Under the pieces are notes generated by a model. The model was not told the origin of the DNA. It saw only the letters and a list, made by a program, of their open reading frames with translations, and ran no database searches. Of a DNA stretch of 64,000 bases, positions 37,074 to 45,407 are shown piece after piece. Within the stretch, counting starts at the first letter, position 1; each line of letters starts with the position of its first letter. Origin of the DNA: Solibacillus isronensis (GTDB lineage Bacteria > Bacillota > Bacilli > Bacillales_A > Planococcaceae); contig NZ_JAMBOC010000001.1 of the NCBI RefSeq assembly GCF_023715405.1, forward strand, positions 1,364,001 through 1,428,000, read 5' to 3'. A program made the translations under genes and the position numbers.

Positions 37074-37100
37074 TTAATAAATTGGGTGTTGGCGAATCAT
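37074..37100 (-). other. Possible 8-codon leader ORF before thiolase
   Basis: An ATG at 37100 preceded by a perfect AGGAGG (8 nt spacing) reads MIRQHPIY and stops at 37074, overlapping the thiolase ribosome binding region. Translation of this mini-ORF could couple to, or regulate, the thiolase gene. A half-cre TGAAAGCG lies just upstream (about 37129-37143). Confidence 0.35.
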
Positions 37101-37514
37101 TTAGATCGCCTCCTAAAAACTCTAAACCATTTCGCTTTCACAAAAAACAATATATGTTGCTTATACAAAAAGATTACAACCTATTAAGCAATTAATTATC
37201 TGTCTCTTAATTTATATAGATAATGCTGCTAAAATATTCTCAACAAATTAGTACTTTTAAATAGTAAAATTCACCTTTATGACGTTAATTGTTATTGTTT
37301 TAATAACAAATCGTGCTTTCATTTATACTTTCACTATAAGTTAACACATTACTTCAGAAGGTAATTAACAGGATGAATGCATGGTTTTATATGTAAATCG
37401 AACTTCTTACCTGATAGTAATTTATTATGAAACAGATAGAGTTCCTTGACTATTTCACTGCAATTTGAAAAGTATTTTCTTCCTCTGAATCTTTATTAAT
37501 TATTTTTTAAGCCA
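37101..37514. other. Intergenic region upstream of the catabolic block
   Basis: About 410 bp without a gene. It holds the promoter region of the thiolase (candidate TTGTAA/TATATT, non-ideal spacing), an 8-bp inverted repeat TTGTTATT-N5-AATAACAA near 37290-37310, and very AT-rich sequence. I see no ORF with a ribosome binding site apart from the 8-codon leader. Confidence 0.5.
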
Positions 37515-37561
37515 TAATAAAAAGGCATCACCTATTTGAATTAATCAAATTAGATGATGCC
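37515..37561 (-). terminator. Terminator after ltaS
   Basis: AGGCATCA (37522-37529) pairs with TGATGCCT (37554-37561), with further pairing of CTATTTGA-like arms inside. The T tract follows on the minus strand. Confidence 0.85.
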
Positions 37562-37593
37562 TCAGAAAATATGTTCAATTTTAAACTATCTAC

Positions 37594-39519
37594 TTACTCT
37601 TTTATGCTTCCGTCTTTGGAATGGAAGCGCAATAAATCCCCATTTACAACTTTATCGGAATAGTGAAGCTTTTCTTCTACCGTCGCTTTTAATTTATCTG
37701 CTGTTTCCAATTTCGATTCATCGAGCTCTTCACCTGTTTTCGGATCGTAGTATTTGCCGTCCAACGAATAGATTGTCGGGCTGACAAAATTACCGTTTCT
37801 AAACGGAACGATTTCGCTATGTTCTTCAGAAAGCAGGTCTGTCCCAAAATGGATATTGTTTTTCGTTTCAACACCAAGTAAATGCAACACTGTCGGAAGA
37901 AGGTCTATTTGGCCACCATACGTATGGTTAACGCCACCTTCCATTCCCGGTACATGAATAAATAGCGGCACACGCTGTAAATCTGCATTTACAACAGGTG
38001 TAACTTCTTCACCAATAATTTGTTCCATCGCTTTATTATGGTTATCGGAAATTCCGTAATGGTCTCCGTACATTACAATCATTGTATTTTCATAAAGCCC
38101 GGATTCTTTTAAATACGTAAAGAACTGTTCAATCGCTTCGTCAGCGTATCGAGCTGTCTGGAAATAATTATCGACACTCGCATCGCCTGTTGTCGCCTTA
38201 CCGATCGTCGCTAAATCCTGATCAATCTTGTAAGGGAAGTGATGGGCAACCGTAATGAATTTTGTATAGAATGGCTGCGGCAATGTTTCAAGCAAGCTTT
38301 CCGACTGCTCGAAAAAAGGTTTATCCATTAAGCCGTACTCCGCCATATTTTTCGAATCGGCTGTATCATACGAACCTTCGTCAAAAAATTCGTCATAGCC
38401 GAACTGGTTGTAAATAATATTTCGGTTCCAGAAGCTACCGTTATTTCCGTGGAACACTGCTGATGTATAGCCATAGTCTTTTAATATCGATGGTGCAGCT
38501 TCAAATGTATTCTGACCTTTTGTAATAAAGGCCGAACCTTGTGGCAATCCGAATAATGAATTCTCTAACATGAATTCAGCATCGGAAGTTTTCCCCTGCG
38601 CTGTTTGATGATAAAAGTTATCGAAATACATTGTGTTTTCATTTTTAACTAACGAATTTAAATACGGTGTTACTTGTTGGCCTTCAAGCTCATAATCAAT
38701 TAAAAATGACTGCATGGATTCCAGATGCAAATAAATTACATTCATATCTTTTGCTTTACCAAAGTACTTCTCGTTTGGCTGGGCTGAAAATGAATTTGTA
38801 AAGTTAATAATTTCAGCAATATCACTGCTGTCTGCTGAAGCACGTTCTGAAGATGCTTCAAACGTTTTAACAGAATCATAAATTGTATAATTGTACATAC
38901 CTAAATATTTCACGATATAACTACGGTCAAAGCCACGGCTCAATAAATCCGGGCGGTCAGCTTCCGCTAATTGCAAGTTAACAATTGATAATACAATTGC
39001 TGCTGCTATAACAGCTGCAGGCATTTTGAATCCGACTTTGCCGGATTGGAAATTAATTTTCTTTGAGAAACGAATATATATCAGTACAAAAATATCCACA
39101 AAAAATAATAAATCAGTCGGTTTTAATAATGTTAAAACACTGCCGCCTAAATCTCCGAAATTTTGTGTTTGAGAAATCGTTGGAAGCGTAATAAAATCAC
39201 TGAAGAAACGATAATATACAGAATTCGCAAATAATAGAAATGTCATCAATGTATAAATGATGATCAATGCTGTCAGTCTTCTTTTTCTTTTAAACAGAAA
39301 AGCAACTGCTAAAAATAGTACCGCAGAACCTAATGGGTTAATTAATAAAAGAAACTGTTGAAGTGGCCCCTCTACACCCAACTTAAACTGCGTCAATTGT
39401 GTAATATAAGTTTTCGCCCATAGCATTAAAACCGCAAGAACGAAAATCCCTAGAAAATTGTTTATTAAGCTTTTATTTTTTACTAAGTTTTTCACCTTGT
39501 AATCACTCTTTCTATTCAA
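37594..39519 (-). CDS. ltaS: Lipoteichoic acid synthase family sulfatase
   Basis: 641 residues. Five N-terminal membrane helices (about residues 15-190) are followed by a large extracellular alkaline-phosphatase/sulfatase domain. The catalytic Thr lies in GKTSDAEF, and metal-binding residues in YLHLESMQ, GDHYGISDNH and FHGNNGSFWNR. It polymerises glycerol-phosphate from phosphatidylglycerol onto a glycolipid anchor outside the membrane. It is a single gene flanked by strong terminator and promoter regions. Bacillus species have several paralogues, so it could be a stress (YfnI) or sporulation (YqgS) form. Confidence 0.93.
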   Translation of the reverse strand: MNRKSDYKVKNLVKNKSLINNFLGIFVLAVLMLWAKTYITQLTQFKLGVEGPLQQFLLLINPLGSAVLFLAVAFLFKRKRRLTALIIIYTLMTFLLFANSVYYRFFSDFITLPTISQTQNFGDLGGSVLTLLKPTDLLFFVDIFVLIYIRFSKKINFQSGKVGFKMPAAVIAAAIVLSIVNLQLAEADRPDLLSRGFDRSYIVKYLGMYNYTIYDSVKTFEASSERASADSSDIAEIINFTNSFSAQPNEKYFGKAKDMNVIYLHLESMQSFLIDYELEGQQVTPYLNSLVKNENTMYFDNFYHQTAQGKTSDAEFMLENSLFGLPQGSAFITKGQNTFEAAPSILKDYGYTSAVFHGNNGSFWNRNIIYNQFGYDEFFDEGSYDTADSKNMAEYGLMDKPFFEQSESLLETLPQPFYTKFITVAHHFPYKIDQDLATIGKATTGDASVDNYFQTARYADEAIEQFFTYLKESGLYENTMIVMYGDHYGISDNHNKAMEQIIGEEVTPVVNADLQRVPLFIHVPGMEGGVNHTYGGQIDLLPTVLHLLGVETKNNIHFGTDLLSEEHSEIVPFRNGNFVSPTIYSLDGKYYDPKTGEELDESKLETADKLKATVEEKLHYSDKVVNGDLLRFHSKDGSIKE

Positions 39520-39649
39520 GACGTTTTCCTTTTTTATTTAGAAAAACAAGAATCAATATATCAAAAAAACATTAACCTATGCAACTATTATGTAACGTTT
39601 TTCGATAGCAATTGTTGCCAGGAAGTGTTGAAATTGAACGAAAACAGTG

Positions 39650-39690
39650 AAAAAATGGAGGTTTGCTTAAACAAATTCCTCCATTTTGTA
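39650..39690 (-). terminator. Terminator after the ABC-F/ASCH operon
   Basis: AAAATGGAGG (39652-39661) pairs with CCTCCATTTT (39678-39687), and TTTG/CAAA extends the stem. T tract on the minus strand. Confidence 0.85.
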
Positions 39691-39725
39691 TAAGTTTAGC
39701 TATTAATATTGCAACTTTCTAATCT

Positions 39726-40166
39726 TTATTTAGGAAAAACTTTTTTAAAGCGATCACAAACTGTCAGCATTTCTTCGGTAAATTCCAGACCAAGTTTGGA
39801 AAGTTCTCTGCTAAAAAACGCGACATGTGCTTCCTTCCACTCCTCATAAGTACCTTCTCCTTCTGCCAATGCAAAATCAACCGGTACTTCATTGAATGGG
39901 TAAATTTCAATAGAATAAGATTGGATGATCGCAACAGGTTCATCATGACTGTTTAAAACAATCTGGTAGTCCCCCACTTCCGGCAAACTTTCTTCTTCAA
40001 GTTCATACAACGGAAAACTTGAGCAAGTTGCTCTTTTAACGCCATCTACTACAAGTTCTGCAAGCCAATCCGCTTTTTCACCAAACTGAAATGCTTCTTT
40101 ATAACGAATATTTTGCAAACCTTCTGACTCACAAAAACGCTGCCAATATGCTTCGATTTGATTCAT
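39726..40166 (-). CDS. ASCH-domain protein
   Basis: 146 residues. It has the ASCH/PUA-like pattern: an N-terminal helix (IEAYWQRFCESEGL), GVKRATCSSFPLYELEEESLP, GDYQIVLNSHDEPVAIIQSYSIEIYPF and a C-terminal helix. ASCH proteins bind RNA or modified nucleosides; some cleave N4-acetylcytidine. The ATG at 40166 overlaps the stop of the upstream ABC-F gene as ATGA, and a longer frame start is unlikely. Translational coupling to an ABC-F factor hints at a ribosome-related role. Confidence 0.8.
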   Translation of the reverse strand: MNQIEAYWQRFCESEGLQNIRYKEAFQFGEKADWLAELVVDGVKRATCSSFPLYELEEESLPEVGDYQIVLNSHDEPVAIIQSYSIEIYPFNEVPVDFALAEGEGTYEEWKEAHVAFFSRELSKLGLEFTEEMLTVCDRFKKVFPK

Positions 40167-41776
40167 TTGCATAACTCCTTTTGTTTCGACTGTGCCCATT
40201 CAAATGGCCCTTCATGTACGATAAGCTGCTGATTTTCCAGCCATGCCGTTCTCGTAAATAGTTTTTGCAGAAAATAACGGTCATGGCTAATCGCAAGTAT
40301 TGTTCCTTCAAAGTTTTCCAATGCTTCTTCAAGCGCTTCCCTTGACTCAATATCAAGATGGTTCGTCGGTTCATCCAAAACGAGAACATTGCATTTTTGA
40401 ACCATTAATTGAGCTAGTCGAAGCCTCATCTTTTCCCCGCCGCTTAGTTGATCCACCTTTTTAAATACGTCATGACCGTAAAATAAAAATTTGGCGAGCA
40501 TATGCCGCGCATCGTATTCCGTTAATGACACCTGCTCTCGGAAAGCATCAATAAGACGCTGTTTGCCGTTAAATTGGTCAAACTGCTGTGCAAGGTATCC
40601 GATCTTTAAATTGCTGCCCTGTTTTGCATCCCCATCAACAGGCTCAATTTCCCCTAATAGAATTTTTATTAACGTGGATTTTCCTGTTCCGTTATTTCCA
40701 ACAATCGCCATCCGATCTTGAAAATGGACCGATAACTGAACATCCATAAATAAAAAGTCCTGTTCAAACCCGTGGGAAATGTTTTTCAGCATAAATACTT
40801 CTTTTCCAGTCCGGTCTTCTGCCTTCAGCTGTAAATTCATCTGGCGCTCGGTTTTTGGCTTTTTGACAATTTCCATTCGAGCCAGCATCTTCTCCATTAC
40901 TTTCGCTTTGCGGTATAGATCAGGATTCGGAGGAGAAGCCTCATTCGCCCATTGACGTAATCGGCGAATTGCCTCTTTTATCTTCTGAATCTTTTTTTGC
41001 TGTTCTTCATATGCTGCAAACTGCTGCGCTATTTTTGCCTCTTTATTTTTAATGTACTGATCATAGTTACCCTTGCTCATCCAAATCTGTCCGTCTTCAA
41101 TTTCTGCCACATACTGAACAATTTTATTTAGAAACATCCGGTCATGCGAGATTACAACAACGGTACCTTTAAAGTATTGCAAATAGTCTTCAAGCCATTG
41201 TGTTGCAGCAAGATCCAAATGATTTGTCGGTTCATCCAACAGCAAAATATCGGGCTGCTGCAGTAATATTTGAGCGAGCATTACCTTTGTTTTTTCACCG
41301 CCGCTGAGCGCATGAAAAGGTTGATCCAATAGTTTTGTAATCGCGAGTCCATTGGCAATCGATGCAATTTTCGCTTCAGTTTCGTAGCCACCGTTTGCTA
41401 AATAGTGCTCTTGCAGCTCTCCATATTGATTTAAAATCTTCTCGGATAAATCAGTTACCATCTTCATTTCCAACTGAGACAGACGATCTTTAATATCATG
41501 TAATTCAGCAAATGCTTTTGACAATACATCAAAAACTGATATATCCGTGTATTGAGGTATTTGATGCAAGTAGCCGATTGTTTGACCTTTCGATTTTATG
41601 ATTCGCCCTTCATCCGGCTGTTCAATACCTGCCAGCACTTTAAATAATGTTGTTTTCCCACTGCCGTTTCGACCGACGATTGCGATACGTTCACCGGCAT
41701 TCACTTCAAAAGAAAGTTCCTTAAAAATGGTGTTGCCACCGATAATTTTCGTTATGTTTTCTGCTTTCAACTGCAT
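40163..41776 (-). CDS. ABC-F family ribosome-associated ATPase
   Basis: 537 residues, two ABC modules and no membrane segment. Walker A GRNGSGKT and GNNGTGKS, signatures SGGEKTK and SGGEKMR, Walker B LLDEPTNHLD and VLDEPTNHLD are intact. The inter-domain linker has YEEQQKKIQKIKEAIRRLRQW, split at residues 235-256. It is distinct from the YfmR gene in this window. A leader ORF and attenuator precede it (41808-42006), the architecture of antibiotic-inducible ribosome-protection ABC-F genes such as vmlR. Drug specificity cannot be read from the sequence. GGAGG lies 8 nt before the ATG. Confidence 0.88.
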   Translation of the reverse strand: MQLKAENITKIIGGNTIFKELSFEVNAGERIAIVGRNGSGKTTLFKVLAGIEQPDEGRIIKSKGQTIGYLHQIPQYTDISVFDVLSKAFAELHDIKDRLSQLEMKMVTDLSEKILNQYGELQEHYLANGGYETEAKIASIANGLAITKLLDQPFHALSGGEKTKVMLAQILLQQPDILLLDEPTNHLDLAATQWLEDYLQYFKGTVVVISHDRMFLNKIVQYVAEIEDGQIWMSKGNYDQYIKNKEAKIAQQFAAYEEQQKKIQKIKEAIRRLRQWANEASPPNPDLYRKAKVMEKMLARMEIVKKPKTERQMNLQLKAEDRTGKEVFMLKNISHGFEQDFLFMDVQLSVHFQDRMAIVGNNGTGKSTLIKILLGEIEPVDGDAKQGSNLKIGYLAQQFDQFNGKQRLIDAFREQVSLTEYDARHMLAKFLFYGHDVFKKVDQLSGGEKMRLRLAQLMVQKCNVLVLDEPTNHLDIESREALEEALENFEGTILAISHDRYFLQKLFTRTAWLENQQLIVHEGPFEWAQSKQKELCK

Positions 41777-41807
41777 ATTTCTACGCCTCCACCGGCGCAG
41801 CTAAAAT

Positions 41808-41843
41808 AACAAAAAGACTGCTCATTAACGAGAGCAGCCTTTT
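41808..41843 (-). terminator. Attenuator hairpin before the ABC-F gene
   Basis: On the minus strand a 12-bp stem (41843-41832 with 41823-41812, one G-U pair) with an 8-nt loop is followed by TTTTTG and TTATTTT. It lies between the leader ORF and the ABC-F start. A second hairpin (41853-41859 with 41839-41845) uses nucleotides of the terminator stem, so the two exclude each other. Confidence 0.75.
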
Positions 41844-41874
41844 CAGTAGTGGTGAAAAGAATGAAGTTAATTAG

Positions 41875-42006
41875 CTACGCATTATTTTTAAATTGTCTAA
41901 AAAAGGACACACCTATCCCGTTAGACCCAAATTTAAAAGTAATGACACGTGCAAAATACATAGCTGTATCCACTTTTACACCTGTCTCGATCGCCAACTT
42001 CTTCAT
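41875..42006 (-). CDS. 43-residue leader peptide of the ABC-F gene
   Basis: The ATG at 42006 follows a very strong GGAGGTGA at 5 nt. The peptide MKKLAIETGVKVDTAMYFAR continues to a TAG at 41875. It has no membrane span. It has its own promoter, and an intrinsic terminator follows before the ABC-F gene, so its likely job is to sense slowed ribosomes rather than to work as a protein. Codons 10-12 (GGT GTA AAA) can pair with the 5' arm of the alternative hairpin, offering a switch. No family is known to me. Confidence 0.6.
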   Translation of the reverse strand: MKKLAIETGVKVDTAMYFARVITFKFGSNGIGVSFFRQFKNNA

Positions 42007-42038
42007 TCCGTTCACCTCCGTCAATTAGAATTGTTCTA

Positions 42039-42067
42039 ATATTACCATATTTCAATTAATATGTACA
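42039..42067 (-). promoter_or_regulatory. Promoter of the leader ORF/ABC-F transcript
   Basis: TGTACA (42067-42062) and TAATAT (42044-42039) are 17 bp apart on the minus strand. A 7-bp inverted repeat (ATTAGAA-TTG-TTCTAAT) overlaps the -10 region. Transcription would start near 42032, leaving about 25 nt before the leader ATG. Confidence 0.45.
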
Positions 42068-42113
42068 TACTGGAAATGTGTGTGTTTTCTTATTGGGAGT
42101 TGCGGCTCTAGGG

Positions 42114-42238
42114 TTTCTACTTTCATGGCAAGCGGTTCTACTTTAGCATTTAAACTTTCTATTTTTCGCTCCACTCGTTCCACTATTGAGCTCCTATGTT
42201 CTAATACGCCGCTCTCTTTCTCCCTACTAATCACTCCC
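42114..42238 (-). repeat. 21-bp-period TAGAAC repeat array, copy 1
   Basis: On the minus strand, five TAGAAC-like cores begin at 42204, 42183, 42162, 42141 and 42120, exactly 21 nt apart. A head sequence GGGAGTGA (42238-42231) and GAGAGCGGCGTATTAGAAC precede the first core. The same head and period occur at 57670-57892 on the other strand. The units read as heptads with Val/Ile-Glu in one frame, but that frame lacks a ribosome binding site. It is best seen as a dispersed repeat element. Confidence 0.65.
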
Positions 42239-42338
42239 GGCCACAAATTTTCAAAAGCCGGAACTTTTATTTTCCCTTTTCACAGATTTGCGATACGATA
42301 GGAAGTGGATGCAATTTAGAATGGAGGAAGTTTTCCTT

Positions 42339-43160
42339 ATGTCGAACAAAGCTTTACAAAAAGATGCGATGCGCGTTTTAAAAGAGACGAGCCGTACATT
42401 TTATATCCCCATTACTTTTTTAGATAAAGAATTAAAATTAACGGTTGCTGCTGCATATTTAGCAATGCGGGCAATTGATGAAATTGAAGATCACGAAGAT
42501 GTTTCCAATGAAATGAAAAATGCGACATTATTAAAAGTAGCGGAATTATTGAAAGCTCCTGCCTTTGATAACGATGCTTACCTTGCTGCACTTGCACCTG
42601 TAAAGGACAAAATGCCTGAAGTTACACTTCGTCTAGCTGACTGGCTGGAAGTTTGTCCTAAAGGGGCATTCCCGATTGTCACTTCTGCGACGAGTGAAAT
42701 GGCGGAGGGAATGGCTAAATGGGCACTCGCAAATTGGCAGGTGCATACGAAGGAAGACTTGGACGACTATACATACTATGTGGCTGGTTTGGTCGGTGTC
42801 ATGCTTTCGGAGCTTTGGGAATGGAGCGCCGGTACGAAAACAGACCGTGAGCTGGCAATTGGCTATGGTCGCGGCTTACAGGCAGTAAACATTTTACGAA
42901 ATGAGCAGGAAGATTTGGATGAGCGCGGTGTCAGCTTCGTTCCGGATGGCTGGACACGGGCTGAACTATTTGCTTATGCGGAGGAAAACCTGGCAAAGGC
43001 CGACCTTTATATGAAGGATTTAGATAAACGTTCGATCAAATTGTTCTGCAGACTGCCTTTAGCATTGGCACATAAAACGTTACAGGCGATGAGAGAAGGA
43101 CGAGAAAAAATGTCCCGCTCAGAAGTTGAAGCAACAGTAGAAGAAATCCAGGTAGACTAA
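42339..43160 (+). CDS. Squalene/phytoene synthase-family protein
   Basis: 273 residues from an ATG with GGAGG 11 nt upstream. The first Asp-rich motif is AIDEIEDHED; the second is LRNEQEDLDERG, where Asn stands at the position of the first Asp of the usual D-x-x-E-D. That change makes head-to-head condensation of prenyl diphosphates uncertain. B. subtilis YisP, a family member reported to act as a farnesyl diphosphatase, is a good comparison. No carotenoid genes (desaturase, oxidase) are near. It is divergent from repeat copy 1 and monocistronic. Confidence 0.85.
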   Translation: MSNKALQKDAMRVLKETSRTFYIPITFLDKELKLTVAAAYLAMRAIDEIEDHEDVSNEMKNATLLKVAELLKAPAFDNDAYLAALAPVKDKMPEVTLRLADWLEVCPKGAFPIVTSATSEMAEGMAKWALANWQVHTKEDLDDYTYYVAGLVGVMLSELWEWSAGTKTDRELAIGYGRGLQAVNILRNEQEDLDERGVSFVPDGWTRAELFAYAEENLAKADLYMKDLDKRSIKLFCRLPLALAHKTLQAMREGREKMSRSEVEATVEEIQVD

Positions 43161-43203
43161 AAAGAAGTGTGTTGAGGGATACCCTCCAACACACTTCTTT
43201 TCT
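43161..43203. terminator. Terminator between the synthase and DUF4181 genes
   Basis: A 14-bp stem (43161-43174 with 43187-43200), extended inside by AGGG/CCCT, lies between convergent genes. Confidence 0.88.
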
Positions 43204-43553
43204 TACATTATAATGGCAATTGCGATACTGCAAATTGCACAAAGCACTACATAAGTAAATGAAATTATATGACGACGCTTTTCTCTTCTAAACCAAAACT
43301 CCAATAATCCACGGACTATAAATAAAATCATAATGAACGCAAACAATACCGAATATAATGTTTTTTGGTCAAATAGATTAATAGTTACATACGATAAAAA
43401 CATGAAACATAGAAGGATTTCCAAGACGAAATGCCAAATCCCCACATACTGATCCATAAATTTCTCGTTTTTTGGGATGTTATATTTTTTGCGTAAGTTT
43501 AAATCGAGTAAACCTGCTCCAAAAAATGCGATAATGACTACTACAATTAACAC
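43203..43553 (-). CDS. DUF4181-family membrane protein
   Basis: 116 residues with four hydrophobic helices and the family core LDLNLRKKYNI and YVTINLFDQKTLYSVLFA. Such small membrane proteins are common in Bacilli; the function is unknown. It lies 14 nt downstream of the D-serine dehydratase gene on the same strand, but a shared function is not implied by sequence. Confidence 0.78.
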   Translation of the reverse strand: MLIVVVIIAFFGAGLLDLNLRKKYNIPKNEKFMDQYVGIWHFVLEILLCFMFLSYVTINLFDQKTLYSVLFAFIMILFIVRGLLEFWFRREKRRHIISFTYVVLCAICSIAIAIIM

Positions 43554-43567
43554 AAGCGACTTCCCTT

Positions 43568-44896
43568 CTATATCTCTGATTGTAAATACTGCTGTCGTAA
43601 TTCTTCAGGCACTAGATCGCCGCCTGTTGACCAAATAATATGTGTGGCGTTTTCCATTTTATCTGTAAGCCCATGCTTTTCAATATACGAAGTCCCCTGC
43701 ATCATTAATTCAATCGGACCATACACACCTGCATGTGCTGAAGGTTCCATAAAAATGTTTTCCGTCTCAAACATACCTTTTAAACTTCTATATAAAAAGC
43801 TGTCATCCACAGTATAACATCCGCTTATTACGGATTCCATCAACGTTCCGACAAATCGTGAAGGACGCCCTACCGCCAATCCGTCAGCTTCTGTCTTGTT
43901 GGACAAACCAATATCATTCACACTGATTTTGTCATGCATGCCTGTCATCAAACCTAGGAGCATACTAGGAGATGCAAATGGTTCCGCAAAGAAAATATGA
44001 ATATGTTCGCCGTAAATTTGTTTTAAAGAGTAGGCAATTCCCCCGGGCGCACCACCAACCCCGCATGGCAGATAAACAAATAGCGGATGATTCGCATCAA
44101 CTTTAATTTTTGCTTGCTGAAGCTGGTCTTTCAGGCGAGATCCCGCTACCGAATATCCTAAAAACAGATCGATTGAATTTTCATCATCAACGAAATGGCA
44201 AGCAGGATCTTGTTCTGCTATTTGGCGGCCGTTTTCCACTGCAGAAGTGTAATCGGATTCGTATTCGATTACTGCAACACCTTTTTCACGCAGCAGTTCT
44301 TTTTTCCACTCTTTTGCCTCAATCGACATATGCACAGTCACCTGGAAACCCAGCTGTGCGCTAATAATACCGATACTTAGGCCCAAGTTCCCCGTTGACC
44401 CGACAGCTATTTTATATTTGCTGAAAAAATTCCGGAATTCTTCACTATGGAATTTTGCGTAATCCTCTTGTTCTGTTATCATTCCTGCATCGATTGCCAG
44501 CTTTTCCGCATGACTCAACACTTCGTATATACCGCCACGCGCTTTAATCGAACCGGCGATCGGTAATGCATGATCACTTTTAAGCATTAATTTGCCAGGA
44601 ATATTAAAACCGCGTCGTCCTTCTATGAGTTTTTTCATCGCGGCAATTTCTCTTAATTCCGATTCAATAATGCCGTCTGAAAATTTCGTGATTGGAAATG
44701 CAACCTTTATATAAGAAGAAAAACGCTTCAATCTATTTTCTGCGTCTTGAATCATATCTGGTGTCACTTGGTCAGATACTTGGCTTTCTTTAGCTACACT
44801 TTCATTTTCCCAAAATACATATTGTTCGGATTGCAGCTTTTCAATTAACGGAAAGCGTTCTTTTAGTTCGTCTAAATTTAAGATTTGCTGATTCAT
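43568..44896 (-). CDS. dsdA: D-serine ammonia-lyase (D-serine dehydratase)
   Basis: 442 residues, the normal length for DsdA. The PLP lysine is Lys118 in AGSIKARGGIYEV, and the phosphate-binding GSTGNLGLSIG is intact. It converts D-serine to pyruvate and ammonia. The TAA of the YqxD gene abuts its ATG, so both are translated from one message. It lacks the dsdC/dsdX neighbours of enterobacteria; here it could detoxify D-serine. Confidence 0.94.
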   Translation of the reverse strand: MNQQILNLDELKERFPLIEKLQSEQYVFWENESVAKESQVSDQVTPDMIQDAENRLKRFSSYIKVAFPITKFSDGIIESELREIAAMKKLIEGRRGFNIPGKLMLKSDHALPIAGSIKARGGIYEVLSHAEKLAIDAGMITEQEDYAKFHSEEFRNFFSKYKIAVGSTGNLGLSIGIISAQLGFQVTVHMSIEAKEWKKELLREKGVAVIEYESDYTSAVENGRQIAEQDPACHFVDDENSIDLFLGYSVAGSRLKDQLQQAKIKVDANHPLFVYLPCGVGGAPGGIAYSLKQIYGEHIHIFFAEPFASPSMLLGLMTGMHDKISVNDIGLSNKTEADGLAVGRPSRFVGTLMESVISGCYTVDDSFLYRSLKGMFETENIFMEPSAHAGVYGPIELMMQGTSYIEKHGLTDKMENATHIIWSTGGDLVPEELRQQYLQSEI

Positions 44897-45355
44897 TTAT
44901 GATTCCTCCTTCTCAAAAATCGCACGTTCACAAATTTGTCGAAATTTCGTTTCAAAAGCCAAATTATTTTCTTCCGTGCGCTTTTTGGGACCTTTCGTAC
45001 GTCCCCCTGCACGTCTTATTTTCGCACTTTCAAATCGAAAAGCCAACAGTTGATCTATGTTGTCAGACGTCAGTTCTTTTCCGTTATGAGTAATAACAAT
45101 TCCACCTTTTGCTATACACATTGCAGCAAGACCATAATCACCTGTTATGACAATATCTCCTCGCTTTAAGACACTTAGAAGCTTAAAATCAACTGAATCT
45201 GGTCCTTTGTCAACAATAATTGTTTTTGCACCATCCCGTTCCATTCGATGTGATGTATCGCAGAACAAGATCGGTCTTATCTCATATCGAGATGAAATAA
45301 ACAGCGCTAAATCAACAACCGGGCATGCATCTGCATCAATTAATAGTTGTAAAAT
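44897..45355 (-). CDS. YaiI/YqxD-family (UPF0178, DUF188) protein with apparent AUU start
   Basis: 152 residues when read from 45355. The N-terminal DADACP motif of the family is present only if translation begins upstream of the first ATG (45268). The frame upstream of that ATG contains no ATG, GTG or TTG before the stop at 45362-45364. An ATT at 45355 with AAAGGA about 9 nt upstream gives the correct family length. Either an AUU start codon is used or the 5' end carries a mutation or frameshift (a one-base loss in TTTT would link to an ATG). The fold is PIN-like. The stop TAA abuts the dsdA start. Confidence 0.7.
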   Translation of the reverse strand: MLQLLIDADACPVVDLALFISSRYEIRPILFCDTSHRMERDGAKTIIVDKGPDSVDFKLLSVLKRGDIVITGDYGLAAMCIAKGGIVITHNGKELTSDNIDQLLAFRFESAKIRRAGGRTKGPKKRTEENNLAFETKFRQICERAIFEKEES

Positions 45356-45407
45356 AGTTAATCATCCTTTCCAAAAGCAACTTCAAATTATTATATAGAT
45401 ATAATAA

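Noticed and set aside
42052..42246. 64-codon minus-strand ORF through repeat copy 1
   Set aside because: It starts at a TTG with no ribosome binding site; the open frame is a by-product of the 21-bp period.
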